In this document: positions 8,643 through 17,096 of the stretch, in pieces
Numbering within the stretch: the stretch's first letter is position 1
Layout of the letters: each line of letters opens with the position of its first letter
DNA from: Streptosporangium sandarakinum
GTDB taxonomy: Bacteria > Actinomycetota > Actinomycetes > Streptosporangiales > Streptosporangiaceae
Assembly: GCF_013409935.1 (NCBI RefSeq)
Contig: NZ_JACCCO010000002.1
Location: forward strand, 1,612,001 to 1,676,000
Direction of reading: 5' to 3'
Length of the DNA: 64,000 bases
Translations under genes and position numbers: made by a program
The notes under the pieces: generated by a model
Told to the model about the DNA's origin: nothing
What the model saw: the letters and a program-made list of their open reading frames with translations, nothing else
Database searches by the model: none

Positions 8643-9860
8643 TCACTTGGCCTTTTCGGCGAAGGCCGCGAGCGCGATGCCGAGGCCGCGCTCGTTCTGC
8701 CCGGCGGCCTTGGCGTCGGTGGAGTTGATCGAGTAGACGACCGTGCGGCTCAGGTCGCGGGTGGCGCCGACGCCGGTCGCGCTGCCGTACCTGGCTCCGG
8801 TCTTGCCGAACGCCACGATGCCGCCGGGCAGCTCCAGCCTGGTCAGGCCCGAGGTGTAGACCGCGGGCTGGTCGCCGCCGTACATCGTGACCTTCGGCAC
8901 CGTGAACATGGGCTCGATCTGCGCGGCGGGCACCACCTTGCCGCCGAACAGGGCCTTGATGAATTTCTCCAGGTCGGCCGTGGTGGAGATCAGGTCGCCG
9001 GAGGCCCAGGTGGAGGTCACGCTGGTCTCGGTCATGTCCACGACGTAGCCCTGGCCGTACTTGACGGCGTTCGGGAAGCCCTTGGGGACGACCTGGTAGC
9101 CGTGGTTGTGCCGCCCGCGGATCTTGATGGACTCGCCGGGGAGGTAGCTGTCGCGCATGCCGACGGGTCGCAGGATCCGGGTGGTCACCTCGTGCTCGTA
9201 GGTCTTGCCGGTGATCTTCTCGATCAGCAGGCCCGCCACGAACGTGTTGGTGTTGAGGTAGTGCTGCCGAGTGCCCGGGGTGAACTCGATCGGGTTCTTC
9301 ACGGCCTCGGCGACGTACTCCTCGGGGGTCACCTTCTCGAACCTGGTGGCGTAGACCCGCTCGAAGCCGCCGTCGTTCGTCGGCGAGGGCAGGCCGCTGG
9401 TGTGGTTGAGGAGCCGGCCGACCGTGATCGTGGGATAGTCGGCGGGCAGCAGCCCGGGGAGGTACTCCTGCACCGTGTCGTCGAGGGAGACCTTGCCCTC
9501 GGCCACGAGTTGCAGCACGACCGCGACGGTGAAGATCTTGGTCACGCTGCCGGCCCGGAACCGGGCGCCTTCTCTGGCGGGCCGCTCGGTGCGCAGGTCG
9601 GTCACGCCCGTGACGCCGCGCCAGGAACCGGCCGAGCCGCCCACCCTGACCTCGGCGGCGGTGGCGTCGGCCGCGGGCAGCCCGGCGATGCTCCGCTTCA
9701 GCGCCGCCTCGTTGATCGGCGGTACTTCGCTCCGTACGGCGGACGACCCCGCCGTGGTCGCGGACGGCCCCGCCGTGACGGCGGCGAGCGCCGGGGTGCC
9801 CGCGGTCGAGAACAGGGCGGCGAGGGCGAGACCGGCGGCGGCGACGCGGGTGCGCTTCAT
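8643..9860 (-). CDS. Secreted serine hydrolase, class C beta-lactamase / D-Ala-D-Ala carboxypeptidase fold
   Basis: A 405-residue exported protein with a clear Sec signal peptide (MKRTRV, hydrophobic core, cleavage near ALA at residues 25-27). The nucleophile motif SxxK appears as SVTK near residue 110, the second motif as YLN in HYLNTNTF near 205, and the third as KTG in FGKTGARYG near 350. The architecture matches the beta-lactamase/transpeptidase-like family, whose members act on peptidoglycan peptides, esters or amides; resistance is not implied. ATG 9860 is chosen because GGAG lies 9 bases upstream, whereas ATG 9869 overlaps that site. Confidence 0.9.
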   Translation of the reverse strand: MKRTRVAAAGLALAALFSTAGTPALAAVTAGPSATTAGSSAVRSEVPPINEAALKRSIAGLPAADATAAEVRVGGSAGSWRGVTGVTDLRTERPAREGARFRAGSVTKIFTVAVVLQLVAEGKVSLDDTVQEYLPGLLPADYPTITVGRLLNHTSGLPSPTNDGGFERVYATRFEKVTPEEYVAEAVKNPIEFTPGTRQHYLNTNTFVAGLLIEKITGKTYEHEVTTRILRPVGMRDSYLPGESIKIRGRHNHGYQVVPKGFPNAVKYGQGYVVDMTETSVTSTWASGDLISTTADLEKFIKALFGGKVVPAAQIEPMFTVPKVTMYGGDQPAVYTSGLTRLELPGGIVAFGKTGARYGSATGVGATRDLSRTVVYSINSTDAKAAGQNERGLGIALAAFAEKAK

Positions 9861-9962
9861 CGTGGACATCTCCAGGGGTCAGGCGGGGAAAGTGCTGGTG
9901 ATGCCGTCGATCCTGCCGACCCGGCCCCGTCGCGCGGATCGCCGACGCAGGCGATTTTCCCG

Positions 9963-9980
9963 CTCCCTCCCGGGAGGGAG
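9963..9980. promoter_or_regulatory. Perfect 18-bp palindrome upstream of the serine hydrolase
   Basis: CTCCCTCCCGGGAGGGAG reads identically on both strands and lies about 100 bp upstream of the start at 9860. The 9861-10181 gap holds no gene that I can support. The palindrome could be an operator, or the terminator of the upstream minus-strand gene that ends at 10182. Confidence 0.35.
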
Positions 9981-10181
9981 ATCCTCCCCTGCCACTCCCC
10001 CGCGACGGAGGGAGGCACCGTTTTCTGTCCGGTGTCCGGTGACGAAATGCGGTCATGGAACTCGCCGCGATCGAAGCCGCTGTGCTCCGGGCTCGCCGGC
10101 TCCGTCCACCGCGTACGGCCGGCCCGCAGGCCCGGTACGGCGGTGCGAGGCGGAGAAGGGCGCACCGCCGTACCCCGGGTG

Positions 10182-10670
10182 TCAGGCCGAGGGCAGGAAG
10201 GTCAGCAGGTAGAGCGCGAGGAGCAGGGCGGTGGGTACGGCCCGCCAGGGCCAGGAGACGCGCGGCGCGGTGACCAGGGCGGCGAGCGGGTAGGCGAGAA
10301 TGCCGCTGATCAGGATGAGGCCGAAGCCGCTTCTCCCCGACATCCAGGGAGCCAGGGCGATCTCCCAGATCGCCACCAGGAACGGGGCCGCCACGGCGGC
10401 AACGGGCCAGGCCGACCGTACGCGCAGGAAATACAGCAGCGGCCAGGCGAGGACAATCGCCACCCAGCGGCCCACCGCAAGGACGTAGAAGAGGAGCGCC
10501 AGGCAGCCGCTGGACTTCTCGCACAATCTGGAGCCGGCGAAGACGTCCATCGACAGGAGGCCGACGGCGAGGAGGAGAACGGGAAGGATCATCCCGACCA
10601 CCCCCGCCCGGATCATCCGGTCGGCGACCTTCTCCCCGTTCGGCGGCGTCCCCACCGCGGCACCGGTCAT
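10182..10670 (-). CDS. Small four- or five-segment membrane protein, paralog 1 of 3
   Basis: A 162-residue protein of unknown function with about five hydrophobic segments. The central block GRWVAIVLAWPLLYFLRV followed by SAWPVA is shared almost unchanged with two other genes in this window (13296-13781, 22821-23297). All three also keep two cysteines about 6-8 residues apart after the first membrane segment (LCEKSSGCL here), possibly an extracytoplasmic disulfide. No catalytic motif is seen. ATG 10670 is taken as the start because it aligns with the paralogs; the frame stays open further upstream. Confidence 0.8.
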   Translation of the reverse strand: MTGAAVGTPPNGEKVADRMIRAGVVGMILPVLLLAVGLLSMDVFAGSRLCEKSSGCLALLFYVLAVGRWVAIVLAWPLLYFLRVRSAWPVAAVAAPFLVAIWEIALAPWMSGRSGFGLILISGILAYPLAALVTAPRVSWPWRAVPTALLLALYLLTFLPSA

Positions 10671-10820
10671 GCTCGGATGATCACACGCGTCCCGCCGTCC
10701 TCCCATGGCCCTGACGCATTCGCAATCACGCCGATCCCGGATGGTTACCGGCTCGCCCCGGCTCCGCCACCCCCGCCCCCGGCCCCGGCCCCGGTCCCGG
10801 AGCGGCTGTGATCGGCCGTT

Positions 10821-11366
10821 TCACGACGGTGCCGCGTAACAGTGGACGGCCACCGTCCGGTGTGGGTTCCATCGCTGCTCGACGGTGGCCAGCAGTTCCC
10901 AGCCCATCCGCTCGTACAGCGCCGCCGCGGCGGTGTCGGACGCGACGACGTCGAGCACCGGATGCAGGCCGCTACGCCGTGCCTCCTCCATCGCCCGGCC
11001 GACCAGCAGCGCACCGATCCGATGTCCCCTGGCCTGCGGGGTGACGAACAGCCTGCCGACCACGGCGGCCGAGTCCGGCGTCGTCCCGTTCCGCTCGCTC
11101 CACAGCATCGGGGCCAGGTCGCCTTCTCCGCTCCGCGACAAGCCGACATGGTCGGCGAGGCGGTCGTCGAGCTCGGCGACCCAGGAGCCCAGCGAGGGGC
11201 CGGGCGACAGCCACTCGCCGGGCCGGTCGGGCCAGTTCACCGGGTAATCGTCCCGCCGGTGGACCTCCGCGAGGAGCCGCACGCACTCCTCGACGTCGTC
11301 CTCGGTCCTCCGCCGGACGCGACGGCTCGGCCTCTCGTCAGGCGCCCTGAAGCTCTCGATGCCCAT
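10821..11366 (-). CDS. GNAT family N-acetyltransferase
   Basis: A 181-residue acetyl-CoA-dependent acyltransferase. After an Arg-rich start, RRRTEDDVEECVRLLAEV is the usual beta1-alpha1. The acetyl-CoA loop V-x-P-x-x-R-x-x-x-x-G is present as LFVTPQARGHRIGALLV near residue 110, and the last strand region AALYERMGWELL near 148-160 is typical of GNAT domains. The substrate is unknown. A second in-frame ATG lies 18 bases upstream (11384). Confidence 0.88.
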   Translation of the reverse strand: MGIESFRAPDERPSRRVRRRTEDDVEECVRLLAEVHRRDDYPVNWPDRPGEWLSPGPSLGSWVAELDDRLADHVGLSRSGEGDLAPMLWSERNGTTPDSAAVVGRLFVTPQARGHRIGALLVGRAMEEARRSGLHPVLDVVASDTAAAALYERMGWELLATVEQRWNPHRTVAVHCYAAPS

Positions 11367-11483
11367 CCCGGCATAGAAGCACATCCCGGATGGTCGCCAC
11401 CCGCTCCCGCCGGCCGGGTTCGGTGAGACGGCCTCTTCGGACCCACCAGCAACCTTTCCCGGTGCGGTCACGTCAGATGGATC

Positions 11484-12089
11484 ATGATTCTCGGTTCCTG
11501 TGCCGTCGTGAGCTGGGTCGCGCTCGGCACGGCGTACTACTTCTCCTTCTGGCTGGACGACGGCATCCTGTCGCCGTGGCTGCTGGCCTATCCCGTGCTG
11601 TGGATCCTGGCGGTCGGGCTGACGACCTGGTGGGCCGTCCGTCTGGGACGGCGGCAGAGCCGGGGATGGGCGGCGGTCATGGTCTGCCAGCTCGTCGTGG
11701 CAGTGGTGATCGCCGGAGTGGTTCCCTGGGAGCGGTTCTTCCGGTGGAGCTGGTTCGAGACGCACCGGACGGCCTTCGCGGAGCTGGCGCGCCTGGGCGA
11801 AGGGCTCCCGCCGGACCGCTCCCCGCTGCCGGAGCGGTACCGGGCGCTCGCTCTCGGCCGGGGTGCGGTGCAGAGGATCCACGACCCCGAAGTGCCCGGA
11901 GGGGATGTGCTGTTCCTCGCCGTGGCGGAGTGGAAGCCGGAGCGGATCGGCTTCGCCCGCGTGGTCGGCGGGAAAGCCGGCGCGGACCCCTGCTCCCTCC
12001 TCAACGTGGCGTATGACGGAGATTTCACCTGCGCGGCCCTGGGCGACGGCTGGTGGTGGATGGGGGACGTCTTGGAGATCGAGCGGTGA
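11484..12089 (+). CDS. Membrane protein with C-terminal soluble domain, unknown
   Basis: A 201-residue protein. Three hydrophobic segments occupy residues of about 2-22, 29-50 and 62-82, followed by a soluble domain of about 115 residues containing two cysteines (DPCSLL, FTCAALG) and a Trp-rich end (GDGWWWMGD). I do not recognise the family. Its 3' end overlaps the convergent membrane protein gene by 65 bp. No strong ribosome-binding site precedes the ATG. Confidence 0.65.
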   Translation: MILGSCAVVSWVALGTAYYFSFWLDDGILSPWLLAYPVLWILAVGLTTWWAVRLGRRQSRGWAAVMVCQLVVAVVIAGVVPWERFFRWSWFETHRTAFAELARLGEGLPPDRSPLPERYRALALGRGAVQRIHDPEVPGGDVLFLAVAEWKPERIGFARVVGGKAGADPCSLLNVAYDGDFTCAALGDGWWWMGDVLEIER

Positions 12090-13191
12090 GCGGCCCGCGG
12101 GCGCGCGTGACCAGCTCGGCGAGGGCGGCCAGGTGTACCAGCGCGGCGACCGACTGGATGACCGTGAGGACGGGCAGGTACCACGGGGGGATGTGCTCGC
12201 TGAATCCGGACTGGTCGTCGGTGAGCACACCGGTGCTCAGGGGGTTGTACACCTGGGCCACCACCAGGGCGAGCAGGTAGAGAACGGCGAGGACACCCGA
12301 CGTGAACAGGGCGCCCGGCCGGGTGCGCAGCCGCGGGTGCGTGCCGAGGATCGCCAGTGCGACCGCCGGGACACCGAGAAAGGCGGAATCGACGAACATC
12401 GCGGTCCGCGCGGCCGACACCACGTGCTCGACGAGGGCGGGGTCGGCCGCGTTCTCGGTCAGCCGGATGGCCGTGTGGTTGAACGCGGCGACCACGGCGA
12501 CGAAGACGGGACCGAGTGCCATCAGTGGAATCGCCCGGGTGCGTCCCTCCGGGACCGCCGTCTCCCCCGTCGTGTCCTCTGCCGGGGCCGCCGTGCCCCC
12601 CGCCGTGTTCCCCGCGGTCTCCTTCCGGGCGTACCGGCGGACGGCGGCCGGCCGTGCCAGCAGGATCAGGCCCGCGAGCTGGCCGGCCCAGCCGATCAAG
12701 AGGAGTGCCGCGAGAGCGGGCAGGTACCAGGGCGGGGCGGCCGCCACCATGTCGAAGGGCGCTCCACTGAACAGGGCGCCGTTCACCGGGAACAACCGCG
12801 GGCCGTAGCCCGTGACGGGGTTGAGGCCGGCCACCAGGACCAGGCCGATCGTGTGGAGGACGGCGAGCACGCCGGCGAGCAGCGAAACCGCGGGCCACCG
12901 CCGCGCGCCCCGCCGGGCGGCCCGGGCGAGCAGCCCGAACGCGAGGGCGGCGGCCACGAAGAAGAGCCCGATGAGCGCCGTCCGCCCCCAGGCGAACCCC
13001 GCGTACTCGCGCAACGCGATGGGGACGGCTTCCGCGTTCTGCGTCACCGGCGCGTGTGGGAGCCGCCGGTCGGTCATGACGAGCGCGACGCCGTTGAGCA
13101 CAGTGACGGCCAGACCGTGTGGGATCACCGACCACAGCAGCGCGATCGTGATGCGAACCTGCCGCGGTGGCGTGCGTGCCGTGTCGATCAT
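12025..13191 (-). CDS. Polytopic membrane protein, unknown
   Basis: A 388-residue integral membrane protein with about nine to ten hydrophobic segments and a charged, Arg-rich C-terminus. It contains two similar motifs, FNHTAIRL and an N-P-x(2)-G-type loop (GLNPVTGYG, VYNPLSTGV), in the two halves, suggesting an internal duplication. The halves may each carry about five segments. No transporter signature could be assigned. ATG 13191 (MIDTAR) is preferred over the upstream ATG at 13236. It overlaps the convergent gene at its 3' end. Confidence 0.7.
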   Translation of the reverse strand: MIDTARTPPRQVRITIALLWSVIPHGLAVTVLNGVALVMTDRRLPHAPVTQNAEAVPIALREYAGFAWGRTALIGLFFVAAALAFGLLARAARRGARRWPAVSLLAGVLAVLHTIGLVLVAGLNPVTGYGPRLFPVNGALFSGAPFDMVAAAPPWYLPALAALLLIGWAGQLAGLILLARPAAVRRYARKETAGNTAGGTAAPAEDTTGETAVPEGRTRAIPLMALGPVFVAVVAAFNHTAIRLTENAADPALVEHVVSAARTAMFVDSAFLGVPAVALAILGTHPRLRTRPGALFTSGVLAVLYLLALVVAQVYNPLSTGVLTDDQSGFSEHIPPWYLPVLTVIQSVAALVHLAALAELVTRARGPLTARSPRRPPSTTSRRPGPRR

Positions 13192-13295
13192 GGTGAGTTG
13201 GACTTCCGCGCGGCGTGATCGGTTCCTCCGCGGCACCGGGCCCCGGAATCACCGTGAGCGAGCCCGGTGGAGGGCGCGCCGCCGTACCCCGGGTG

Positions 13296-13781
13296 TCAGG
13301 GTGACGGCAGGAAGGTCAGGACGCAGAGTGCCAGGAGCAGGGCGGCGGGTACGGCGCGCCACGGCCAGGCGAGGCGCGGCGCGGTGACCAGGGCGGCGAG
13401 CGGGTAGGCGAGCACGCCGCTGAGCAGGATGAGGGCGGATCCGCTGTTCCCCGCCCAGGACGACTGGGCGAACCGCCAGATCACCACCAGGAAGAGGACC
13501 GCCGCGACGGCGACGGGCCAGGCCGGCCGTACGCGCAGGAGATACAGCAGCGGCCAGGCGAGGATGACCGCCACCCAGCGGCCCACGAACCAGGTGAAGC
13601 CGATGGCGCCGAGGCAGGCGAAGGACTGTTCGCAGGTCCCCGGGCCGGTGAGGGCCCGCATCATCAGGAAGGCGGCTCCCACGAGGAGAGCGGTGAGGAT
13701 CACCCCGGTCAGCGCGGCCAGGAGCAGCCGCCGGGGAAGTCTCCGATCGGCCGCCGGCCCGCTTTCCCTGATCGCTGTCAC
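13296..13781 (-). CDS. Small membrane protein, paralog 2 of 3
   Basis: About 161 residues from GTG 13781. The central block GRWVAVILAWPLLYLLRV followed by PAWPVAV and the C-terminus (LAYPLAALVTAPRLAWPWRA) nearly match the protein at 10182-10670, whose end reads LLTFLPSA against VLTFLPSP here. A cysteine pair (TCEQSFACL) follows the first membrane segment. The function is unknown. The start is uncertain because the frame continues upstream; GTG 13781 best matches the paralog lengths. Confidence 0.78.
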   Translation of the reverse strand: MTAIRESGPAADRRLPRRLLLAALTGVILTALLVGAAFLMMRALTGPGTCEQSFACLGAIGFTWFVGRWVAVILAWPLLYLLRVRPAWPVAVAAVLFLVVIWRFAQSSWAGNSGSALILLSGVLAYPLAALVTAPRLAWPWRAVPAALLLALCVLTFLPSP

Positions 13782-13960
13782 CTTCCGAGGATGGCACGCG
13801 GAAGTCCCACCGGCCCAGGGATGAAGGCCGGCGTTCCCGGAACCCATTGACACCTGGACGAGCCGGGACGGCCTAGGACAGACAAGGGCGGCACGGGAAA
13901 GGACGGGCCAGGGCAGGCCAGGACAATCGCGGACGGACCGAGACACGGGCCAGGACGGGT

Positions 13961-13989
13961 TTGCCTGACGTCAGTGACAAGGTTCTAGC
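13961..13989 (+). promoter_or_regulatory. Putative promoter of the LLM oxidoreductase gene
   Basis: TTGCCT (13961-13966) and TCTAGC (13984-13989) are 17 bp apart. The predicted transcript would start near 13996 and carry a leader of about 95 bases with the hairpin described next. A TGACGTCA palindrome lies within the spacer and could be an operator. The rest of the 13782-14091 gap holds no gene I can support. Confidence 0.35.
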
Positions 13990-14035
13990 GTGCTTCCGAT
14001 GGGCGTGCGGAGGGCGTCGGGCGCGGATCGGCGAA

Positions 14036-14082
14036 CCGGTCGTACGGCGACGCGGGACGAGCACGCGTCGCCGTACGACCGG
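14036..14082 (+). promoter_or_regulatory. Perfect 19-bp stem-loop overlapping the ribosome-binding site
   Basis: The arms 14036-14054 and 14064-14082 are perfectly complementary over 19 bp, with a 9-base loop. The last two bases of the stem are the first two G residues of the GGAGGA ribosome-binding site (14081-14086) before ATG 14092. As RNA it would place the Shine-Dalgarno at the foot of a very stable hairpin; as DNA it could be a repressor operator. Confidence 0.6.
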
Positions 14083-14091
14083 AGGACGACA

Positions 14092-14949
14092 ATGAAGTTC
14101 GCGATCAGCTACAACACGGCCTACTGCGGCGTCGATCCCGAGGAGGTCGGGTCCTTCGCCCGGCACGCCGAGGACTGCGGCTTCGAGGCGCTCTACCTGC
14201 CGGAGCACATCGTGCTGTATCCCGGTGCGACGTTCGGGCCCCATGAGATCCCGCCGTCGCTGCCGTACGTCGATCCGCTCGACTGCCTGAGCTTCGTCGC
14301 CGCTGCCACCCGGCGGATCCTGCTCGGCACGGGCGTGCTGCTGCTGCCGTACCACCACCCGGTCATCCTCGCCAAGCGTCTGGCGACCATCGACGTGCTT
14401 TCCGGGGGACGGATGCGGCTGCTGACCGTGGGGCTCGGCACCCTGCCGGGCGAGGCGGACGCGATGGGGGTCGACTTCGCCGGCCGGGGCCGTCGTGCCG
14501 ACGAGGCGATCGACGTGCTGCGGCTGCTCTGGGGCGGCGGCGAGGAGGGCGTGAGCTTCGAGGGGGAGTTCTTCTCCTTCGAGCGGCTGGTGAGTTTCCC
14601 CAAGCCGTCCGGGGTCACCCACCTGCCGATCCACGTCGGCGGGTCGAGCCGGGCCGCCGCGCGCCGGGCCGGGCGGCGGGGCGACGGCTACTTCCCCGGC
14701 GGCGCGCTCGGCCCCGAGGAGCGCGCCGTACAGCTGGAGATCGCCCGGTCGGCCGCCGCCGAGGCCGGTCGTGACCCGGAAGCGCTCGAGTACACGCGCT
14801 GGGGGTCGATGGACATGACCGCGGAGCGGGTCGAGGAACTCGCCGCGCAGGGGGTGACCCGCGTCGTGGTGAATCCCACCGCCGCCGATCCGCAGGGGCG
14901 GCGCGAGGAGATGTCCGCGTTCGCCGAGCGGTTCGCCCTCCCGCACTGA
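14092..14949 (+). CDS. LLM class F420-dependent oxidoreductase
   Basis: A 285-residue luciferase-like monooxygenase-fold protein. MKFAISYNTAY is the first TIM-barrel strand, followed by ESH-type LPEHIV near residue 41, the HHPVILAKRLATIDVLSGGR block near 92-110 and FPKPSG near 170. It belongs to the group annotated as TIGR03619-type F420 oxidoreductases, which use deazaflavin F420; the substrate is unknown. The ATG is well placed 6 bases after GGAGGA, part of which lies in a hairpin. A second, distinct member of the superfamily lies at 44221-45060. Confidence 0.9.
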   Translation: MKFAISYNTAYCGVDPEEVGSFARHAEDCGFEALYLPEHIVLYPGATFGPHEIPPSLPYVDPLDCLSFVAAATRRILLGTGVLLLPYHHPVILAKRLATIDVLSGGRMRLLTVGLGTLPGEADAMGVDFAGRGRRADEAIDVLRLLWGGGEEGVSFEGEFFSFERLVSFPKPSGVTHLPIHVGGSSRAAARRAGRRGDGYFPGGALGPEERAVQLEIARSAAAEAGRDPEALEYTRWGSMDMTAERVEELAAQGVTRVVVNPTAADPQGRREEMSAFAERFALPH

Positions 14950-15072
14950 GCGGCGCTTTCCCACACCGAGCGGTTCGCCCTCCCGCGCTGAATCGCCGGG
15001 CCCGTCCGGGCCGCTCTCAACCTTTCGGTACAGAGAAGCGTCAAAGTTCAAAAGCGCGATGGGAGAGCGGAT

Positions 15073-15573
15073 ATGACCAAGTGGGCGCACCGGTTCTCGG
15101 CCGCCACGGTGGCGGCGGTCACCGTCACCACCATCTTCCCGGCGACGGCGATGAGCGCCGTACGGTCCTCCCCGGTTTCGGCGGTTTCGCAGGCCCGGGA
15201 GACCGCCTCGCAGGCCCGGGGGACCGCCGTCAACCTCAAGGTCACCGAGAAGGTCCGCCGCGCGCTCGCCGACGCCTACTGGACCCAGTACTACGGCCCG
15301 TACCTCAGGAAGCACCACCCGGGGACCGGCCGCAAGAAGGTGGACGGGCCGAAGAAGGTCTACTACGGCAAGGTCAGGAGCGCGGGCAAGGACGTGTACT
15401 GGGCGGTCGGCTCCATCGGCGTCAAGGGCGACCCGATCAGCTACCAGGACGGGCCGCACGTGTGGCGCAGGAGCGCTCACGGCGCCTGGTCGTACCGCGG
15501 CGACACGGGCGGCTGCCTGGACAAGGCACCGAAGGCGCTGCTGAAGATCTGGCACCTGCGCTCGTACTGCTGA
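15073..15573 (+). CDS. Small secreted protein, unknown
   Basis: A 166-residue protein with a Sec signal peptide (MTKWAHRFS, then a hydrophobic stretch to about residue 30). The mature part is very basic in the middle (KKHHPG-like, GRKKVDGPKKVYYGKV) and ends with two cysteines (GGCLDK, SYC) that could form a disulfide. The pattern of short Tyr/Trp-rich strands (AYWTQYYGPYL, KDVYWAVG) suggests a compact beta-rich domain. GGGAGAG precedes the ATG. The family is not recognised. Confidence 0.72.
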   Translation: MTKWAHRFSAATVAAVTVTTIFPATAMSAVRSSPVSAVSQARETASQARGTAVNLKVTEKVRRALADAYWTQYYGPYLRKHHPGTGRKKVDGPKKVYYGKVRSAGKDVYWAVGSIGVKGDPISYQDGPHVWRRSAHGAWSYRGDTGGCLDKAPKALLKIWHLRSYC

Positions 15574-15703
15574 GCCGGACGGGAGCCCCGCCCCGGACGT
15601 CGCTCCCGGGAGGGGCGTGGCCCGAAAACCACATCCGTGTACGCCGCCGGTCGTGAACGGGTTCCTCCGCTCGTAGCGTGACGGGGGCGCCGGAGGGGAG
15701 CCG

Positions 15704-16432
15704 TCAGATCAGGACGGTGAGCCAGGTCCCGGCCGGCCGGAACCCGAGGCTCTCGTACACGCGCCGCGCGGGGTTCCCCTCGGTGACCGCCAGGCCGATC
15801 CCGGTCAGCTCGTCGGCGGCGGCCCGGGACAGGGTCGCCGAGAGCATGAGCGAGCCGAGGCCGCGTGGCGATCGGTCCGGGTGCCGGAAGACCTCGGTGA
15901 CCCACGGGCCGTCGTTCGAGTCGGTGACCAGGACGCCGCCCACCACCTCGTCTTCTCCCCCCGCGTCGTCCCGTACGGCGAGGATTCCGCACGGGAGCAG
16001 GGGGCCCGTCACCTCGCCACGCATCAGGGGCGCGAGCTCATCGTCGAGGGTCATCTTCCGGGACCGGCGGTCGGGATGGCCGGGCGGGTAGGCCGCGAGC
16101 CACGCGGGGAAGACCTCCGCGGGCTCGCGGTCCCAGGGCGTGAACCGCAGGCCGCCGGGGGCCGCGTCCGCGGCCGGCCGTACGTCGGACAGGTCGCACC
16201 GCATCCGGTGGACGTGCCGCAGCGTCCGGGCGCCTCGCGCGACGAGACGCCGGGCGAGCTCGACCGGCGCCGACACCACCCAGCCGGGCAGGCGCGACAT
16301 GACGGCGTCGACGGCTCCCGGGCCGAGCTCCTCGACGTTACGGGCCCAGGGACGCCCGTCACGGACGTCCTCCACATAGCCGATCACCGGGGCGCCGTCG
16401 GCCCCGGTCAATGTCCGTCGTTCGCCACTCAT
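15704..16432 (-). CDS. GNAT family N-acetyltransferase
   Basis: A 242-residue protein. The N-terminal about 90 residues are a helical extension and the C-terminal half is a GNAT domain: VTEVFRHPDRSPRGLGSLML provides the V-x-x-x-P-x-R-G-x-G acetyl-CoA loop, followed by GLAVTEGNPARRVYESLGF, the last conserved strand and helix. The substrate is unknown. ATG 16432 is taken as the start; GTG 16450 is an alternative. It lies between a secreted-protein gene and two lipoprotein genes without an obvious operon link. Confidence 0.85.
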   Translation of the reverse strand: MSGERRTLTGADGAPVIGYVEDVRDGRPWARNVEELGPGAVDAVMSRLPGWVVSAPVELARRLVARGARTLRHVHRMRCDLSDVRPAADAAPGGLRFTPWDREPAEVFPAWLAAYPPGHPDRRSRKMTLDDELAPLMRGEVTGPLLPCGILAVRDDAGGEDEVVGGVLVTDSNDGPWVTEVFRHPDRSPRGLGSLMLSATLSRAAADELTGIGLAVTEGNPARRVYESLGFRPAGTWLTVLI

Positions 16433-16450
16433 CACGGGAAAGTCTGCCAC

Positions 16451-16541
16451 GCGCGGCGGAAGAGCCCGTCACCGGCGCCGGGAGAGTCCCGGCCGCGGCG
16501 GGAAAGCCTGTCATCCGCGGCGGGAGAGCCGCGCGACCGGG
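16451..16541. repeat. Degenerate tandem repeat of about 22 bp
   Basis: About four imperfect units built around GCGGCGGGA(A/G)AG-C-CG spacing occupy the gap upstream of the acetyltransferase gene. The units differ at several positions, so the array is old or under no selection for identity. No gene is seen in 16451-16593. Confidence 0.4.
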
Positions 16542-16593
16542 GCCGTTCCGGGTGGCGCCACAGCCGGTCCACCGGCGTCCCCGGGCCGGTGGG

Positions 16594-16950
16594 TCAGCCG
16601 GGTGAGGAGGTCGGCGTGGGGTTGGCCCCGGACCTCGGGGCGGACTTCGCGTGGGCGGCGCATCCGGCGTCCCACTCCGGGACGCGGATCAGCGCCGGGT
16701 TGGCGACGCCGTCCTCGCCCCGCGACCCGCTCGACGTGCTGGCGAAGGCCAGGCCCTCGACGCAGATCCGGGCGATGTTGGGGAAGTTGTCGGCGTTGCG
16801 GAAGACCTCGACGTAGTCGACGTCGCCGATCCGGTCGGGCGGGGCGCCGTTCTTGCCGCCGCGGTCGCCGAGCTGGTCCGAGCAGCCGGCCAGCAGCAGT
16901 ACCGCGAGAGCCGCTCCCGCCGCCCGGCCGGCGGTCGCCGAGTGTGCCAT
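16594..16950 (-). CDS. Small lipoprotein, unknown
   Basis: A 118-residue protein with a signal peptide ending in a lipobox (LLAGCS near residue 21-23), so it should be lipidated at Cys and anchored outside the membrane. The mature domain of about 85 residues is hydrophilic and contains a cysteine pair (ICVEG and AGCAAH). GGAG is suitably placed before the ATG. It is co-directional with the next lipoprotein gene upstream. The function is unknown. Confidence 0.72.
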   Translation of the reverse strand: MAHSATAGRAAGAALAVLLLAGCSDQLGDRGGKNGAPPDRIGDVDYVEVFRNADNFPNIARICVEGLAFASTSSGSRGEDGVANPALIRVPEWDAGCAAHAKSAPRSGANPTPTSSPG

Positions 16951-17096
16951 CCGTCGCTCCCGTCACCGGAGGGGACGCCGCGGCGGGCGCCGATGATCGC
17001 CGAAATCCTACAAAAGAAGGATCGGTCTCATACGGCTTACCCGGGATGAGTTCGATGGCCTCGGACCCGGTCCGGAAACGGTCGCCCACGATGCGG

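Noticed and set aside
8643..9860. Antibiotic-resistance beta-lactamase
   Set aside because: The motifs define the general serine hydrolase/carboxypeptidase fold; nothing in the sequence or neighbours indicates beta-lactam hydrolysis.
8479..10524. A 681-codon minus-strand open frame over the serine hydrolase gene
   Set aside because: It is very rich in Arg, Pro and Gly without motifs, and it is a shadow of the hydrolase, whose catalytic motifs are in another frame.
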